Shown here piece after piece: positions 26,577-36,774 of a stretch of 64,000 nt of DNA; position 1 is the first letter of the stretch; the number at the start of each line of letters is the position of its first letter. The notes beneath the pieces are model-generated. The model saw nothing but the letters and a program-made list of their open reading frames with translations, was not told the DNA's origin and did not search any database. Position numbers and translations under genes: made by a program. Source of the DNA: Kineococcus gynurae (GTDB taxonomy: Bacteria; Actinomycetota; Actinomycetes; Actinomycetales; Kineococcaceae); assembly GCF_050871315.1 (NCBI RefSeq), contig NZ_JBJLRE010000026.1. One strand, written 5' to 3'.

Positions 26577-27614
26577 TCAGCCTACCGCCAGCTGCCCGAG
26601 CAGATGGCGCCCGAGCCGGTGGCCCGACACCCAGGCCGTCTCGACCTTGGACCGTTCGCCCCACGCGTCGCCGCAGACCCCGATCCGCGACTCCTCGTCC
26701 CAGCCGAAGAGCGCGTCGGCGTGCTGGCGCAACGGCTCGGCCAGCGACCAGCGGTGCGCCCGGGCCCAGTCCGGGCGCGGCGTGACGATGCCGGCCAGCA
26801 GGGGACCCAGCTCGGCCAGCGTGGCGGGCACGACCGCACGGGGGTCGTCGAGGTGGGCCGCGGACTCGTCGGGGGCCACGTGGGCGGTGAGGACGGGGGC
26901 CCCGTCGCCGCGACGGTCACCGTCGTCGGCCACGAACACCAGCTGGGGGTTGTCGTTGACGAAGGCGGCCCCGAACTCCGGCCACCAGGCCTCCGACCAC
27001 CCCGCGTAGACCGAGACGCACGGCCGCCAGTTCCACCGGGCCGAGACGTCGAGGCGGGTCGCGACCATGCGGGGCAGCAGGTCGGCGGCCTGCGGGTCGG
27101 GCATGGCCAGCACCACCGCGGCCGCCTCGACACCCTCCACCGACGGACCGTCGGGGCCCACCGCGACCCCGGGCACGTCGTGCTCGCGTTCGAGCGTCAA
27201 CGGCTCGCGGTCCGGCGGGGCGACCAGGTCGGCCGCCAGCGAGCGCAACCCCCGGGTCGCCGCCCACCGCACCGGCCCCTGTCGGCGCTCGTCACCGAGC
27301 CGCGCCCCGTCGACGGCCCGGCCGCCGATCACGGCGATGGAGTCGGTCCACTCGCGCGCCAGACCGCGGTGCTTCCACCCGGCCACGAGCTCGGCGAAGT
27401 CCGGGTCCTGGGCGGTGAAGTAGGAGGCGCCGATGTCGACGACCCGTTCCCGGGTCTCCCCGTCGACCAGCGACTCCACCCGCCGACCCATGAGCCGGCC
27501 CCCCGGCAGGTGACCGCGGTCGAGCACCCGCACGTCGAGGCCCGCGTCGGTGAGCACGCGCGCGCAGGCGAGACCGGAGATGCCCGCGCCGACGACGAGG
27601 ACGGGGCCGGTCAC
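26577..27614 (-). CDS. FAD-dependent oxidoreductase, renalase-like
   Basis: 345 aa. N-terminal VLVVGAGISGLACARVL dinucleotide fold (about 5-21), LDRGHLPGGRLMGRR, then VDIGASYFTAQDPDFAELV and C-terminal GVCGDAWGERSKVETAWVSGHRLG, the FAD-closing motif of this amine oxidase/renalase-like group. Substrate unknown. Start GTG 27614 overlaps the DUF3151 stop by 4 bp (GTGA), so the two are translationally coupled. Confidence 0.85.
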   Translation of the reverse strand: MTGPVLVVGAGISGLACARVLTDAGLDVRVLDRGHLPGGRLMGRRVESLVDGETRERVVDIGASYFTAQDPDFAELVAGWKHRGLAREWTDSIAVIGGRAVDGARLGDERRQGPVRWAATRGLRSLAADLVAPPDREPLTLEREHDVPGVAVGPDGPSVEGVEAAAVVLAMPDPQAADLLPRMVATRLDVSARWNWRPCVSVYAGWSEAWWPEFGAAFVNDNPQLVFVADDGDRRGDGAPVLTAHVAPDESAAHLDDPRAVVPATLAELGPLLAGIVTPRPDWARAHRWSLAEPLRQHADALFGWDEESRIGVCGDAWGERSKVETAWVSGHRLGRHLLGQLAVG

Positions 27615-28021
27615 GGGCGCAGGGCGGCGCGCGCGGCCGGGTCGCAGTCGTCGAGGAACGTGGCGATGCGCTCGTCCTCGGCCTGCTCCCCGATGGCGGC
27701 GGCGGCGAGACCGAGGACGGAGAGGGCCCGCAGGAACCCCTGGTTGGGCTCGTGCGACCACGGCACCGGGCCGTGGCCGCGCCAACCGGCCCGCCGCAGC
27801 GCGTCGAGACCGCGGTGGTACCCGGTGCGGGCGTACGCGTAGGCGGCGACGACCTGCTCGGAGGCCAGCGCCTCCTCCGCGAGCAGCGCCCAGGGCAACG
27901 ACGCCGCCGGGAATGCGGCGGCGACCTGCGTCGGCGGGGTACCCCCGCGGACCGCGGCCTCGACCTCGGGATCCGCGGGCAGCAGCGTGGGCGGGGGGCC
28001 GGGGAGCAGGTTGTGACTCAC
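27611..28021 (-). CDS. DUF3151 family protein
   Basis: 136 aa soluble protein of unknown function, conserved in actinobacteria: SHNLLPGPPPTLLPADPEVE, LPWALLAEEAL, AYAYARTGYHRGLDALRRAGW and GPVPWSHEPNQGFLRAL. Start GTG 28021 with GAGAGAGGAA upstream. In many actinobacteria it lies between fba and purA; here the SpoIIE/STAS pair separates it from fba. Confidence 0.88.
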   Translation of the reverse strand: MSHNLLPGPPPTLLPADPEVEAAVRGGTPPTQVAAAFPAASLPWALLAEEALASEQVVAAYAYARTGYHRGLDALRRAGWRGHGPVPWSHEPNQGFLRALSVLGLAAAAIGEQAEDERIATFLDDCDPAARAALRP

Positions 28022-28082
28022 GGGCGTTCCTCTCTCTCGGGTGGTTGCGGTGACGCGAGCGGGCGGGCCCGCCGATGGACGG

Positions 28083-30560
28083 TCAGGTGCACGCCGGTGC
28101 GGGTGGGCGGGCCAGGGGGATCTCGACCCAGACGATCTTGCCGCGCGCGGTCCGGGTGGTCCCCCAGTCCCCCAGCGAGGCCACGACCCGCATCCCGTGC
28201 CCACCGGTCCCCTCGGGACGGGCGTCGACGAGGCGGGGATGCTCGGGGCTGTCGTCCTCGACCTCGATCCGCAGCCGGTCGTCGAGGTCGAAGAGGCGCA
28301 GACCGACGTCGCCCCACCCGTGCAGGACGGCGTTGGCGACGAGCTCGGAGACGACCATCTCGGCCTGCAGGCCGACCTCGAGCTCCCAGGCCGCGCAGGC
28401 CCGCAGCGTCGCGTGCCGTGCCTTGCCGATCGAGGAGGGGTCGGCCCGCAGCAACCAGCGTCGGCGGCGCGGGACGGGCGCGGCGCCGTCGGGCGAGCCC
28501 GGCCGGGGCTTGGCGGGGACCCGGACCACGACCACCGCCGTGTCGTCCTCGGGGGCGGCGCCGAGGATGTCGAGCAGCTCCTCCCCGACCCCGGCCGCGG
28601 CGTCGGCGAAGGAGTCCGAGACCGCCTTGATGAGCGCGGCCAGGCCGTCGTGCACCTCGCGCCCGCGCGTCTCGATCAGGCCGTCGGTGAAGAAGACCAG
28701 GGTGTCCCCGGGGAACAGGGCCCGGTGCCGGGTGGGCCGCGGGCGGCCCGATCCCACCCCGACCAGCGTCCCGGTGCCCTCCGAGAGCACCTCGACGTGA
28801 CCGGAGGCCCGGCGCAGCAGCGGGGGCAGGTGCCCGGCGCTGGACCACGACAGCTCCCAGTCGCCGTCGTCGAGGCGGTGCAGGCTCGCGAGCACCAGCG
28901 ACGCGGGTCGGCCCAGCCCGAGCCGGGAGCTGTGCTGGTCGACGCGGGCGAGGACCGCACCCGGGTCGTCGAGGTCGGCGAGGGAGGAGCGGACGACGGT
29001 GCGCATCCGGCCCATGGCCGCAGCCGCCTCGGCGTCGTGCCCGACGACGTCGCCGACCACGACGGCGACGTGGTCCGGCGAGGTCTGCACGACGTCGCAC
29101 CAGTCGCCACCGACCCGCGCCGGTTCCACCTCGGCGGCGACGTGGCTCCACACCTCCAGGCCCTCGACCCGGACGGGCTGCGGGAGCAGGCTGCGCTGCA
29201 GGGTCTGGGCCAGGCTCGTCTCGCGGGCCTGCCACCGGGCGCGCTCGGCGACCGCCCCCACCCGCCGCGCGGCCGCCACCAGCACGGACGCGTCATGGGG
29301 GGCGAGCTCGGGGCCCGGCCGGCGCCGGTCCGGGTGCTCTGGCCGGCTGGGGGTGGGTCGGACCACGAGCAGCCCGACCGCGTCGTCACCCGAGCCCGCC
29401 GCCACCACCCACGGGGGGCCGGCGGCGTGCGACCCGACCTCCTCCAGCAGCTCCAGCGTGCGCGCCGGGGGGCTGCCGGGCTCCCCCGCGCGCGCAGGAA
29501 GGGGCGCGGGCACCGGGCGGGACGCGTCGTCCGGGCGCTCGCCGACGCGCTCGACGCCGTCGGGACGGTGGCCGAGGGAACGCCCGTGCAGGCCCGCCCA
29601 GGTGGGGCCGACCGCGGCGACGACCTCGCCGGCGCTGCCCGCGGGGACGAAGGGGCCCTCCCCGGTGAGCACGACGAGCGCCTCGCTCGCCAGCCCGGCG
29701 TCGAGCAGCACGGTCGCGATCGCGGTGAACGCCTCGGGGGTCGAGCGCGCCGCGGCGTCGTCCAGCCGGGCCACGACGTCCAACCGCCGTCCGGCCGCGT
29801 CGGCCGCGACCTGCGCGCCCCGCAGCCGTTCCTCGGCCAGCACCGTCGCGGTGACGTCGGCGTGCCGGGAGACCAGGTGGGACACCTCCCCGGCGGCGTC
29901 GAGGAGGGGCACGATCTGCACGCGGTGCAGGAAGGTCCCGCCGTCGTCGCGGCTGTCGAGGACCCGGGTGGCGACGGGTTCACCGCGGCCCACCTGCCGG
30001 TCGGCGTCCTGCCAGAAGGTCGGTGCGGCCCGTTCGTGGACCAGCTCGCGCAGCCCCCGCCCCGCCACGTCCTTCGGCGCGACCCCGGTGGCCCGGGAGA
30101 AGGCGCCCGAGGCCCACACCACGGTGAAGTCCCCCGTCGTGGCCGACCGGGTCGTCCCCGGCCCGGTGGTCCGGCGGTGCAGGACCAGCCCGGGGTCGGG
30201 CAGCAGCGTCTGGCCGGGACCGAGCAGCTGGGAAACCTCGACCAGGACCTCACCCGCACCCGTCGGGGTCGCGAACAGCCAGCGTCCCCCCGGCAGCGGG
30301 CGCCCGGGCACGGCCCGTCCGAGGACCACGTCGGTCCACGGGTCCGGCCCCGCGCCGGGGCCCTCGATGCCCGCGGCGGCCAGCCACTCGTCGAGGTCGC
30401 GCGGCAACCGCGCACCCCCCGACCAGTGCAGGGCCTGGGCATCGGCGGCGAGGACGGTGGCCGAGAGTCCGGGCAGACCCGAGGCGCGGACCTCGGGGCG
30501 CACCAGGAGCAGCGCCGCCGGTGCCTGCCCGTCGCCCAGGACGGGCGGCCGGTCGGACAT
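28083..30560 (-). CDS. PAS-SpoIIE phosphatase-HATPase signalling protein
   Basis: 825 aa cytoplasmic regulator. PAS domain at about 140-245; variable GAF-like region about 250-440; PP2C/SpoIIE phosphatase about 455-685 with metal-site Asp residues in GGDWCD (486-489), GDVVGHD (504-509) and EDDTAV (672-673); RsbW-type HATPase about 700-820 with N-box SELVANAVLHG and G-box GTGGHGMRVV. It thus joins an anti-sigma-factor antagonist phosphatase to an anti-sigma-like kinase domain. ATG 30560 has GAAGGAG upstream. The divergent STAS gene at 30857 is the obvious substrate partner (inference). The sensed signal is unknown. Confidence 0.92.
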   Translation of the reverse strand: MSDRPPVLGDGQAPAALLLVRPEVRASGLPGLSATVLAADAQALHWSGGARLPRDLDEWLAAAGIEGPGAGPDPWTDVVLGRAVPGRPLPGGRWLFATPTGAGEVLVEVSQLLGPGQTLLPDPGLVLHRRTTGPGTTRSATTGDFTVVWASGAFSRATGVAPKDVAGRGLRELVHERAAPTFWQDADRQVGRGEPVATRVLDSRDDGGTFLHRVQIVPLLDAAGEVSHLVSRHADVTATVLAEERLRGAQVAADAAGRRLDVVARLDDAAARSTPEAFTAIATVLLDAGLASEALVVLTGEGPFVPAGSAGEVVAAVGPTWAGLHGRSLGHRPDGVERVGERPDDASRPVPAPLPARAGEPGSPPARTLELLEEVGSHAAGPPWVVAAGSGDDAVGLLVVRPTPSRPEHPDRRRPGPELAPHDASVLVAAARRVGAVAERARWQARETSLAQTLQRSLLPQPVRVEGLEVWSHVAAEVEPARVGGDWCDVVQTSPDHVAVVVGDVVGHDAEAAAAMGRMRTVVRSSLADLDDPGAVLARVDQHSSRLGLGRPASLVLASLHRLDDGDWELSWSSAGHLPPLLRRASGHVEVLSEGTGTLVGVGSGRPRPTRHRALFPGDTLVFFTDGLIETRGREVHDGLAALIKAVSDSFADAAAGVGEELLDILGAAPEDDTAVVVVRVPAKPRPGSPDGAAPVPRRRRWLLRADPSSIGKARHATLRACAAWELEVGLQAEMVVSELVANAVLHGWGDVGLRLFDLDDRLRIEVEDDSPEHPRLVDARPEGTGGHGMRVVASLGDWGTTRTARGKIVWVEIPLARPPAPACT

Positions 30561-30856
30561 CTGCGGCTCCTTCGGGGCGGGTGGTCGGGTCGGCCACGGG
30601 CGGTCCGGGGCGATCACAGCGTGGTCGCTAGCATGCACAGGGGCCACCGGGCCCGCGCGTCGAGGGTGATCGGGGACGTGGCGGGCACGGGGGCGAGGTC
30701 ATCCGGCGGGGTGATCGGGTCACCGGTGGTCCGACGGACCGCCGCGGCGGCTACCGTGCGACTGATGAGGTACCGCTCGATCACCTGTCTGCAGCCAGCC
30801 GGACGGTTGACGGCGGTGTCCGTGCTGGTCACGGAGGACTGCGGAGGAAAAGAGCA

Positions 30857-31252
30857 GTGAGCAGCGACACGCCGCAGAACGAGGCGCGCATCCCGGAGGT
30901 TCGCTCCGTCGACCCCGGATCCGTCCACGTGCTGTACGAACCGCGCGCCACCCGTGTCGTCCTGACGGGCGAGATCGACGCCGAACTGGGCCCCGAGCTG
31001 CTGGAGGCGGCCGAGGACGCCCTGACCTCCGGACGCCCGCTGCAGGTCGACGCCCACCACGTCACGTTCATGGACTCCACCGGGCTGGCGTTCCTGGCCC
31101 GGCTCGCCTCCCGCTCGCGCGGACGGCGGGTGACGCTGATCCGGCCCCCGGCGGTGGTGAAATTCCTCATCGAGACGACGAACATCATCCAGCTGCTGGA
31201 CGTGGTCGAGGACGAGACGCCGACCGACGACGACGAGCCCCGGCCCGCCTGA
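30857..31252 (+). CDS. STAS-domain anti-sigma factor antagonist
   Basis: 131 aa. A single STAS domain (about 22-120) with the phosphorylation loop HVTFMDSTGLAFLARL; Ser74 is the residue phosphorylated in SpoIIAA/RsbV homologues. An acidic tail (EDETPTDDDEP) follows. GTG 30857 has GGAGG about 10 bp upstream. Divergent from the SpoIIE-HATPase gene, fitting a partner-switching module, although no sigma factor gene lies nearby. Confidence 0.92.
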   Translation: MSSDTPQNEARIPEVRSVDPGSVHVLYEPRATRVVLTGEIDAELGPELLEAAEDALTSGRPLQVDAHHVTFMDSTGLAFLARLASRSRGRRVTLIRPPAVVKFLIETTNIIQLLDVVEDETPTDDDEPRPA

Positions 31253-31270
31253 GCCTCCCCCGACGCACCG

Positions 31271-31310
31271 CGACGGCCCGGCCCCTCCGGCGAGAGGGAC
31301 CGGGCCGTCG
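31271..31310. terminator. Bidirectional terminator hairpin, STAS gene / fba
   Basis: CGACGGCCCGGCCCCTC pairs with GAGAGGGACCGGGCCGTCG across a 4-nt loop, between two convergent genes. Confidence 0.8.
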
Positions 31311-31320
31311 TGGCGCGGTG

Positions 31321-31344
31321 CCGACCGGCCCGCGGGCCGGTCGG
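31321..31344. terminator. Second hairpin, fba side
   Basis: A perfect 24-bp palindrome (CCGACCGGCCCG and its complement) ending 8 bp beyond the fba stop codon; probably the primary fba terminator, in tandem with the hairpin at 31271. Confidence 0.75.
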
Positions 31345-31352
31345 CGGCGGGA

Positions 31353-32375
<1,023 letters not shown>

Positions 32376-32522
32376 GGAGCTCTCCTCGTCGGCAGCTGAT
32401 GATCGAGCAGCGTGGCGGGGCCGATCCTTCCACGCCCCTTCGCCCGCGGGGAGAGGGCCCGCACCCGGGAGCGCCGCGGTCCTCGGGATGCCGGGCCGCG
32501 GGGCCGGTGCCAGCGTGGACCC

Positions 32523-33089
32523 ATGACGAGCACCAGCTTGCAAGGCAAGAAGATCGCGTTCCTCGTGGCCGCCGAGGGCATCGAGCAGGTCGAACTGACG
32601 GAGCCGTGGAAGGCGGTCCAGGACGCGGGCGGGCAGCCGGTCCTCCTCGCCCCCGAGGCCGGCTCGGTCCAGGCGTTCAACCACCTGGACAAGGCCGACA
32701 CCTTCGACGTGGACCAGGTCGTCGGGGACGCCACCGTCGGCGAGTACGACGGGCTCGTCCTCCCCGGCGGGGTCGCCAACCCCGACGCGTTGCGCACCGA
32801 GCGGGCCGCCGTCGAGTTCGTGAAGCAGTTCGCCGCGTCGTCCAAGCCGGTCGCCGCCATCTGCCACGCCCCGTGGACGCTGGTGGAGGCCGACGTCCTG
32901 CGCGGCCGTCGGATGACGTCGTGGCCCTCGCTGCAGACCGACCTGCGCAACGCCGGTGCGGACTGGGTGGACGAGGAGGTCGTGGTCGACACCAGCGGCC
33001 CCGGCCCGCTGATCACCAGCCGTAACCCCGGTGACCTCGAGGCCTTCAACTCCGCACTGCTGGCGGCGCTCTCCGACCAGGCCGCCTGA
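32523..33089 (+). CDS. DJ-1/PfpI family protein
   Basis: 188 aa. KKIAFLVAAEGIEQVELTEPWKAV at the N-terminus, LVLPGGVANPDALR and the nucleophile elbow AAICHAPWTLVEA with Cys in A-I-C-H, as in the PfpI/YhbO deglycase-like group. Likely a stress protein acting on damaged proteins or small aldehydes; substrate not determinable. ATG 32523 lacks a ribosome site and has CAGCGT 6 bp upstream, so leaderless initiation is possible. Its stop overlaps the next start (TGATG). Confidence 0.9.
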   Translation: MTSTSLQGKKIAFLVAAEGIEQVELTEPWKAVQDAGGQPVLLAPEAGSVQAFNHLDKADTFDVDQVVGDATVGEYDGLVLPGGVANPDALRTERAAVEFVKQFAASSKPVAAICHAPWTLVEADVLRGRRMTSWPSLQTDLRNAGADWVDEEVVVDTSGPGPLITSRNPGDLEAFNSALLAALSDQAA

Positions 33090-34108
33090 TGGGGCTCCGC
33101 GACGGGGACGTCGGCGTCGGCTACACCTGCATGAGCGAGCAGTCGGACCCGCGCTGGCTGGTCCGCGACGCCGTCGCCGCCGAGGCGGCCGGTTTCGACC
33201 TGCTGGTCTTCTCCGACCACTACTCGCCGTGGCTGACGTCGCAGGGGCACGCCCCCTACGCCTGGTCGGTGCTCGGCGCGGTCGCCCAGGCGACCGAGCG
33301 CGTCGAGCTGATGACCTACGTGACCTGCCCGACCATGCGCTACCACCCCGCCGTGGTGGCGCAGAAGGCGGCGACCGTCGCGCTGCTGTCCGAGGGCCGG
33401 TTCACCCTGGGCCTGGGGTCCGGGGAGAACCTGAACGAGCACGTGGTCGGGCACGGGTGGCCGGCCGTCGAGGAACGCCAGGAGATGCTGGTCGAATCCC
33501 TGGAGATCATCTCGGCGCTCTTCGACGGGGGTCTCCTCACCTACTCCGGCGAGCATTTCCGGGTCGATTCGGCCCGCCTGTGGGACCTGCCCGAGCGACG
33601 CGTCCCGATCGCGGTCGCCGTGTCCGGGGAGAAGTCCTGCGCGCGGTTCTCCCCGCTGGCCGACCACCTCGTCGCCGTGGAACCGGACGCGTCGCTGGGT
33701 CCCGCCTGGGACGCGGCTCGCGAGCCGGGGCAGGCGCCGAGCCGGCGCGTGGGGCAGCTGCCGGTCTCCTGGGACCGCGACCGGGACACCGCCATCGCCC
33801 GGGCGCACGAGCAGTTCCGCTGGTTCGCCGGGGGATGGAAGGTGAACGCCGACCTGCCCACCACGGCGGGCTTCTCCGGGGCGAGCCAGTTCGTGCGTCC
33901 CGAGGACGTGGCCGGGCAGATCCCGTGCGGGAACTCCGTCGAGGCCATCGTCGAGGCGGCCTCGGAGTTCTTCGAGGCCGGTTTCACCGATCTCGCCCTC
34001 GTCCAGATCGGTGGGGAGCACCAGGCGGACTTCCTGGCGGCGGCCGAGGCGGAGATCATCCCGGCACTGCGCGAGGCCGCCGCCTCGGCGGACCCCTCCC
34101 CCAGCTGA
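33089..34108 (+). CDS. LLM-class F420-dependent oxidoreductase
   Basis: 339 aa luciferase-like barrel. GYTCMSEQSDPRWLVRDAV, FDLLVFSDHYSPWL, MTYVTCPTMRYHPAVVAQKAAT, LGLGSGENLNEHVVG and a C-terminal FTDLALVQIG are characteristic of the F420-binding branch related to glucose-6-phosphate dehydrogenase Fgd. Substrate unknown. Coupled to the DJ-1 gene by a 1-bp TGATG overlap. Confidence 0.88.
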   Translation: MGLRDGDVGVGYTCMSEQSDPRWLVRDAVAAEAAGFDLLVFSDHYSPWLTSQGHAPYAWSVLGAVAQATERVELMTYVTCPTMRYHPAVVAQKAATVALLSEGRFTLGLGSGENLNEHVVGHGWPAVEERQEMLVESLEIISALFDGGLLTYSGEHFRVDSARLWDLPERRVPIAVAVSGEKSCARFSPLADHLVAVEPDASLGPAWDAAREPGQAPSRRVGQLPVSWDRDRDTAIARAHEQFRWFAGGWKVNADLPTTAGFSGASQFVRPEDVAGQIPCGNSVEAIVEAASEFFEAGFTDLALVQIGGEHQADFLAAAEAEIIPALREAAASADPSPS

Positions 34109-34151
34109 GAAACCGGTGGACGACCCGGACCCCGGGTCCGATCCTGGACGC

Positions 34152-35015
34152 ATGGCTGACCCGCTGAACGGCCGTCACGTCCGGATCGGGACCGGGGTCC
34201 GTCTCTGGGTGGAGCAGTTCGGCGAACCCGACCACCCGACGGTCCTGCTCGTCATGGGGGCCAACGCCCCCGGCCTGGTGTGGCCGGACCCGCTCGTGGA
34301 GCGTCTGGCCGCTCGGTACCACGTCGTCCGCTACGACCACCGGGACACCGGCCGCTCCTCCCGGTCCGAGGGTGCCTACTCCCTGCGCGACCTGGCCGCG
34401 GACGCGATCGGGATTCTCGACGCGCTGGGCGTCGACCGCGCGCACGTCGTCGGGATGTCCCTCGGCGGCGTCCTGGTCCAACTCCTGCTGCTCGACCACC
34501 CCCAGCGCCTGCTCTCGGCCACCGTGCTGGCCACGGCGGCCCTGGGCGACGGTCTGGCCGACCCGTCCGGGACCTCGGACCTCCCCGGCCCCTCCGCGGA
34601 ACTCCTGGAGTTCTGGGCGACCATGGGCGCCGACCGCGACGTGGAGGCGGAACTCGACTGGCGCGTCGAGCACTGGCGGATCCTGCGTGGCACCGGTCCC
34701 TTCGACCCCGCCGAGTTCCGCGCCCTGGAGGAGCGCGTCATGCGGCACAGCGGGGAGACCCGGCAGCCGACCGCGCACGCGACCGCCGACCAGGGCGGTC
34801 TGGAACGCGGCGCGGAACTCGCCGGGAACCGGGTCCCGACGCTGGTGGTCGAGGCTCCGCTCGATCCGATCAACCCTCCCCCGCACGCGGAGAACCTCCG
34901 GGCCGTCATCGGTTCGTCCACCCTCGTCCGGATCGCGGGGATGGGCCACGCCTTGAGTTCCGACGTCCTGCCGGACCTGGGCACCGCGCTGCTCCGGCAC
35001 CTCGACGCGCACTGA
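34152..35015 (+). CDS. Alpha/beta hydrolase
   Basis: 287 aa. HPTVLLVMGANAPGL oxyanion region, nucleophile Ser103 in GMSLGG, acid Asp in EAPLDPINPP and His in GMGHAL. Resembles esterase/aclacinomycin methylesterase-like hydrolases; substrate unknown. ATG 34152 follows GATCCT and 6 bases with no ribosome site. Its stop is 12 bp from the convergent ligD-like gene. Confidence 0.87.
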   Translation: MADPLNGRHVRIGTGVRLWVEQFGEPDHPTVLLVMGANAPGLVWPDPLVERLAARYHVVRYDHRDTGRSSRSEGAYSLRDLAADAIGILDALGVDRAHVVGMSLGGVLVQLLLLDHPQRLLSATVLATAALGDGLADPSGTSDLPGPSAELLEFWATMGADRDVEAELDWRVEHWRILRGTGPFDPAEFRALEERVMRHSGETRQPTAHATADQGGLERGAELAGNRVPTLVVEAPLDPINPPPHAENLRAVIGSSTLVRIAGMGHALSSDVLPDLGTALLRHLDAH

Positions 35016-35026
35016 CCCGCGGGCGG

Positions 35027-35974
35027 TCAGCTCCCCTGCCGGCGGGCCCGGGCCCGTCGGCGTCCTTCGTGCATGGCCGCGACCCTCGGGGCCGGGATGC
35101 CGCGCCCCTCGTCCACGAGCACCCCGGGAACCTCCTGCGGCGCCGGCAGCATGGCCCGCCACGGATCGTCCGGACCGACCGCCGCGCCCACCGTGGCGAG
35201 GGTGAAGTCACCGGGGACGTTCTCCCCCAGGCGGTCCCAGCCGACCGGGAACGACACGGGAACGCCGGGACGGGCCCGCGGGCTCCAGCAGCAGGCCAAG
35301 GTGGCGTTCCCGGCCCGCGTCGGGTCGAGGTACACGCGGCCCCCGCGGTCCTCGACCAGGTAGGCGGTGGTCGCCACGTCCGGCGCGAGCTGTTCGACGC
35401 GCACCGCCAGGGCGCGGGTGGCCCCGGCAGCGTCCTCGACGGGCAGCGGTCGCACGGGGACCACGACGTGCACGCCTTTCGACCCGCTCGTCTTCACCGC
35501 CGACCCGACCCCCACGTCCTCGAGGACCTGCCGGACCACGCGGGCGGCCGCGACGACCGCGGCGAAGGGCGCGTCGGCCGGCGGGTCCAGGTCGAGGACC
35601 AGACGGTCGACCGCCCCGGAACCGTCCAGCATCGTGGGGTGCAGTTCCACGGCGCGTTGCCCGGCCAACCAGAGCAGGGTGCGGCGGTCCTCCACCAGCG
35701 GGTAGCGCACCGTGCGCTGCGAGGCCTCGCTCCACACCTCCCGGACCGGGATCCAGTCCGGGGCCGAGGCCGGGAGGTTCTTCTGCACGAACGGACGCTG
35801 CCCGGGGCGCACCCGGGTGACGGTCAGCGGACGACCGGTGAGTTCCGCCAGCAGCCACGGCGCGAACCGGTCGACGTGGTCGACGAGGTCGCGCTTGGTG
35901 GCCCCGGCCCCGTCGAACAACTCCCCGTCGAGGTGCTTGAGGGCGACCCCGTCGCGGACCTCGTCGTCGCTCAT
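35027..35974 (-). CDS. Standalone LigD-type polymerase/primase domain
   Basis: 315 aa matching the polymerase domain of LigD (bacterial non-homologous end joining), an archaeo-eukaryotic primase fold. Metal-binding Asp127 and Asp129 in LVLDLDPP; KTSGSKGVHVVVPV with the conserved His; TLACCWSPRARPGVPVSFPVGW. Ligase and phosphoesterase domains are absent, and no Ku gene is in the window. I use ATG 35974, which overlaps the davA stop (TGATG); a GTG 3 bp upstream is equally possible. Its operon position behind lysine catabolic genes looks accidental. Confidence 0.9.
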   Translation of the reverse strand: MSDDEVRDGVALKHLDGELFDGAGATKRDLVDHVDRFAPWLLAELTGRPLTVTRVRPGQRPFVQKNLPASAPDWIPVREVWSEASQRTVRYPLVEDRRTLLWLAGQRAVELHPTMLDGSGAVDRLVLDLDPPADAPFAAVVAAARVVRQVLEDVGVGSAVKTSGSKGVHVVVPVRPLPVEDAAGATRALAVRVEQLAPDVATTAYLVEDRGGRVYLDPTRAGNATLACCWSPRARPGVPVSFPVGWDRLGENVPGDFTLATVGAAVGPDDPWRAMLPAPQEVPGVLVDEGRGIPAPRVAAMHEGRRRARARRQGS

Positions 35975-36774
35975 CACCCCAGTGTGCGCCCCGCGGACAG
36001 GTCCAGGTAGGGCACCTCGGCGCGGGCCCGGTCGCTGTCGGCCGCCGCCACGTCGGCCAGCAGCAGGGCGGGGGCGTCCCGGGGGGCGCGGGCGAGCGGT
36101 GCCCCGAACGGGTCGGTGATCGAGCTCGACCCGGTGAACTCCGGTCCGTGGTGGTTGGCGTAGGCGAGCGTCAACCCGTTCTCCAGGGCCCGCGCCGGGA
36201 CGAGCAGCTCCGGGACGCGGTGGGGGTCGGAGAACTGCCCGGACCCGGGCCCGGGGACCGCGGTCGGGACCAGCAGCAGCTGGACCCCCCGCCGGGCCAG
36301 CGGACGGGTGAACTCCGGGAACTCGACGTCGAAGCAGATCCCCAGCGCCACGGTCACCCCGTTCAGCGCGACGACCTCGGGGGCGGCCCCCCCGGGGATG
36401 AAGACCGCCTCCTCCTCGGCGCCGAACAGGAAGCTCTTGCGGTATCGGGTGACCTCCTCCCCCGCGGCGTCGACGAGACTCGCGCAGATGTGGCGGGCGT
36501 CCCCGTCGCGCTCCACGGTCGAGGCGACCACGGCGATCCCGGTCTCCCGGGCGATCCCCGCGACGGCGCGGCGGTGCGCGGCACCGTCGTCGTCACCCAC
36601 GCGGGCCGGGGCGTACCCGCTGACGAACAGTTCCGGGGTCAGCAGCAGGTCGGCCCCGGCCCCGGCCGCCTCCCGGGCCGCGGAACGCACCCGGGCCAGG
36701 TTCGCGGCCGCGTCGCCCACGACCCCGGTGGCCTGCAGCACAGCGACCCGCAGGCCACCCGGGGCGGTGCTCAT
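35974..36774 (-). CDS. davA: 5-aminopentanamidase-like carbon-nitrogen hydrolase
   Basis: 266 aa nitrilase-superfamily amidase with the Glu-Lys-Cys triad: Glu48 (LTPELF), Lys113 (RYRKSFLFG) and Cys148 (LGICFDVEFPE). Length matches Pseudomonas putida DavA. The start overlaps the davB stop (ATGA). With DavB making 5-aminopentanamide from lysine, this enzyme would release ammonia and 5-aminovalerate. The next steps (davT, davD) are not in the window. Confidence 0.85.
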   Translation of the reverse strand: MSTAPGGLRVAVLQATGVVGDAAANLARVRSAAREAAGAGADLLLTPELFVSGYAPARVGDDDGAAHRRAVAGIARETGIAVVASTVERDGDARHICASLVDAAGEEVTRYRKSFLFGAEEEAVFIPGGAAPEVVALNGVTVALGICFDVEFPEFTRPLARRGVQLLLVPTAVPGPGSGQFSDPHRVPELLVPARALENGLTLAYANHHGPEFTGSSSITDPFGAPLARAPRDAPALLLADVAAADSDRARAEVPYLDLSAGRTLG

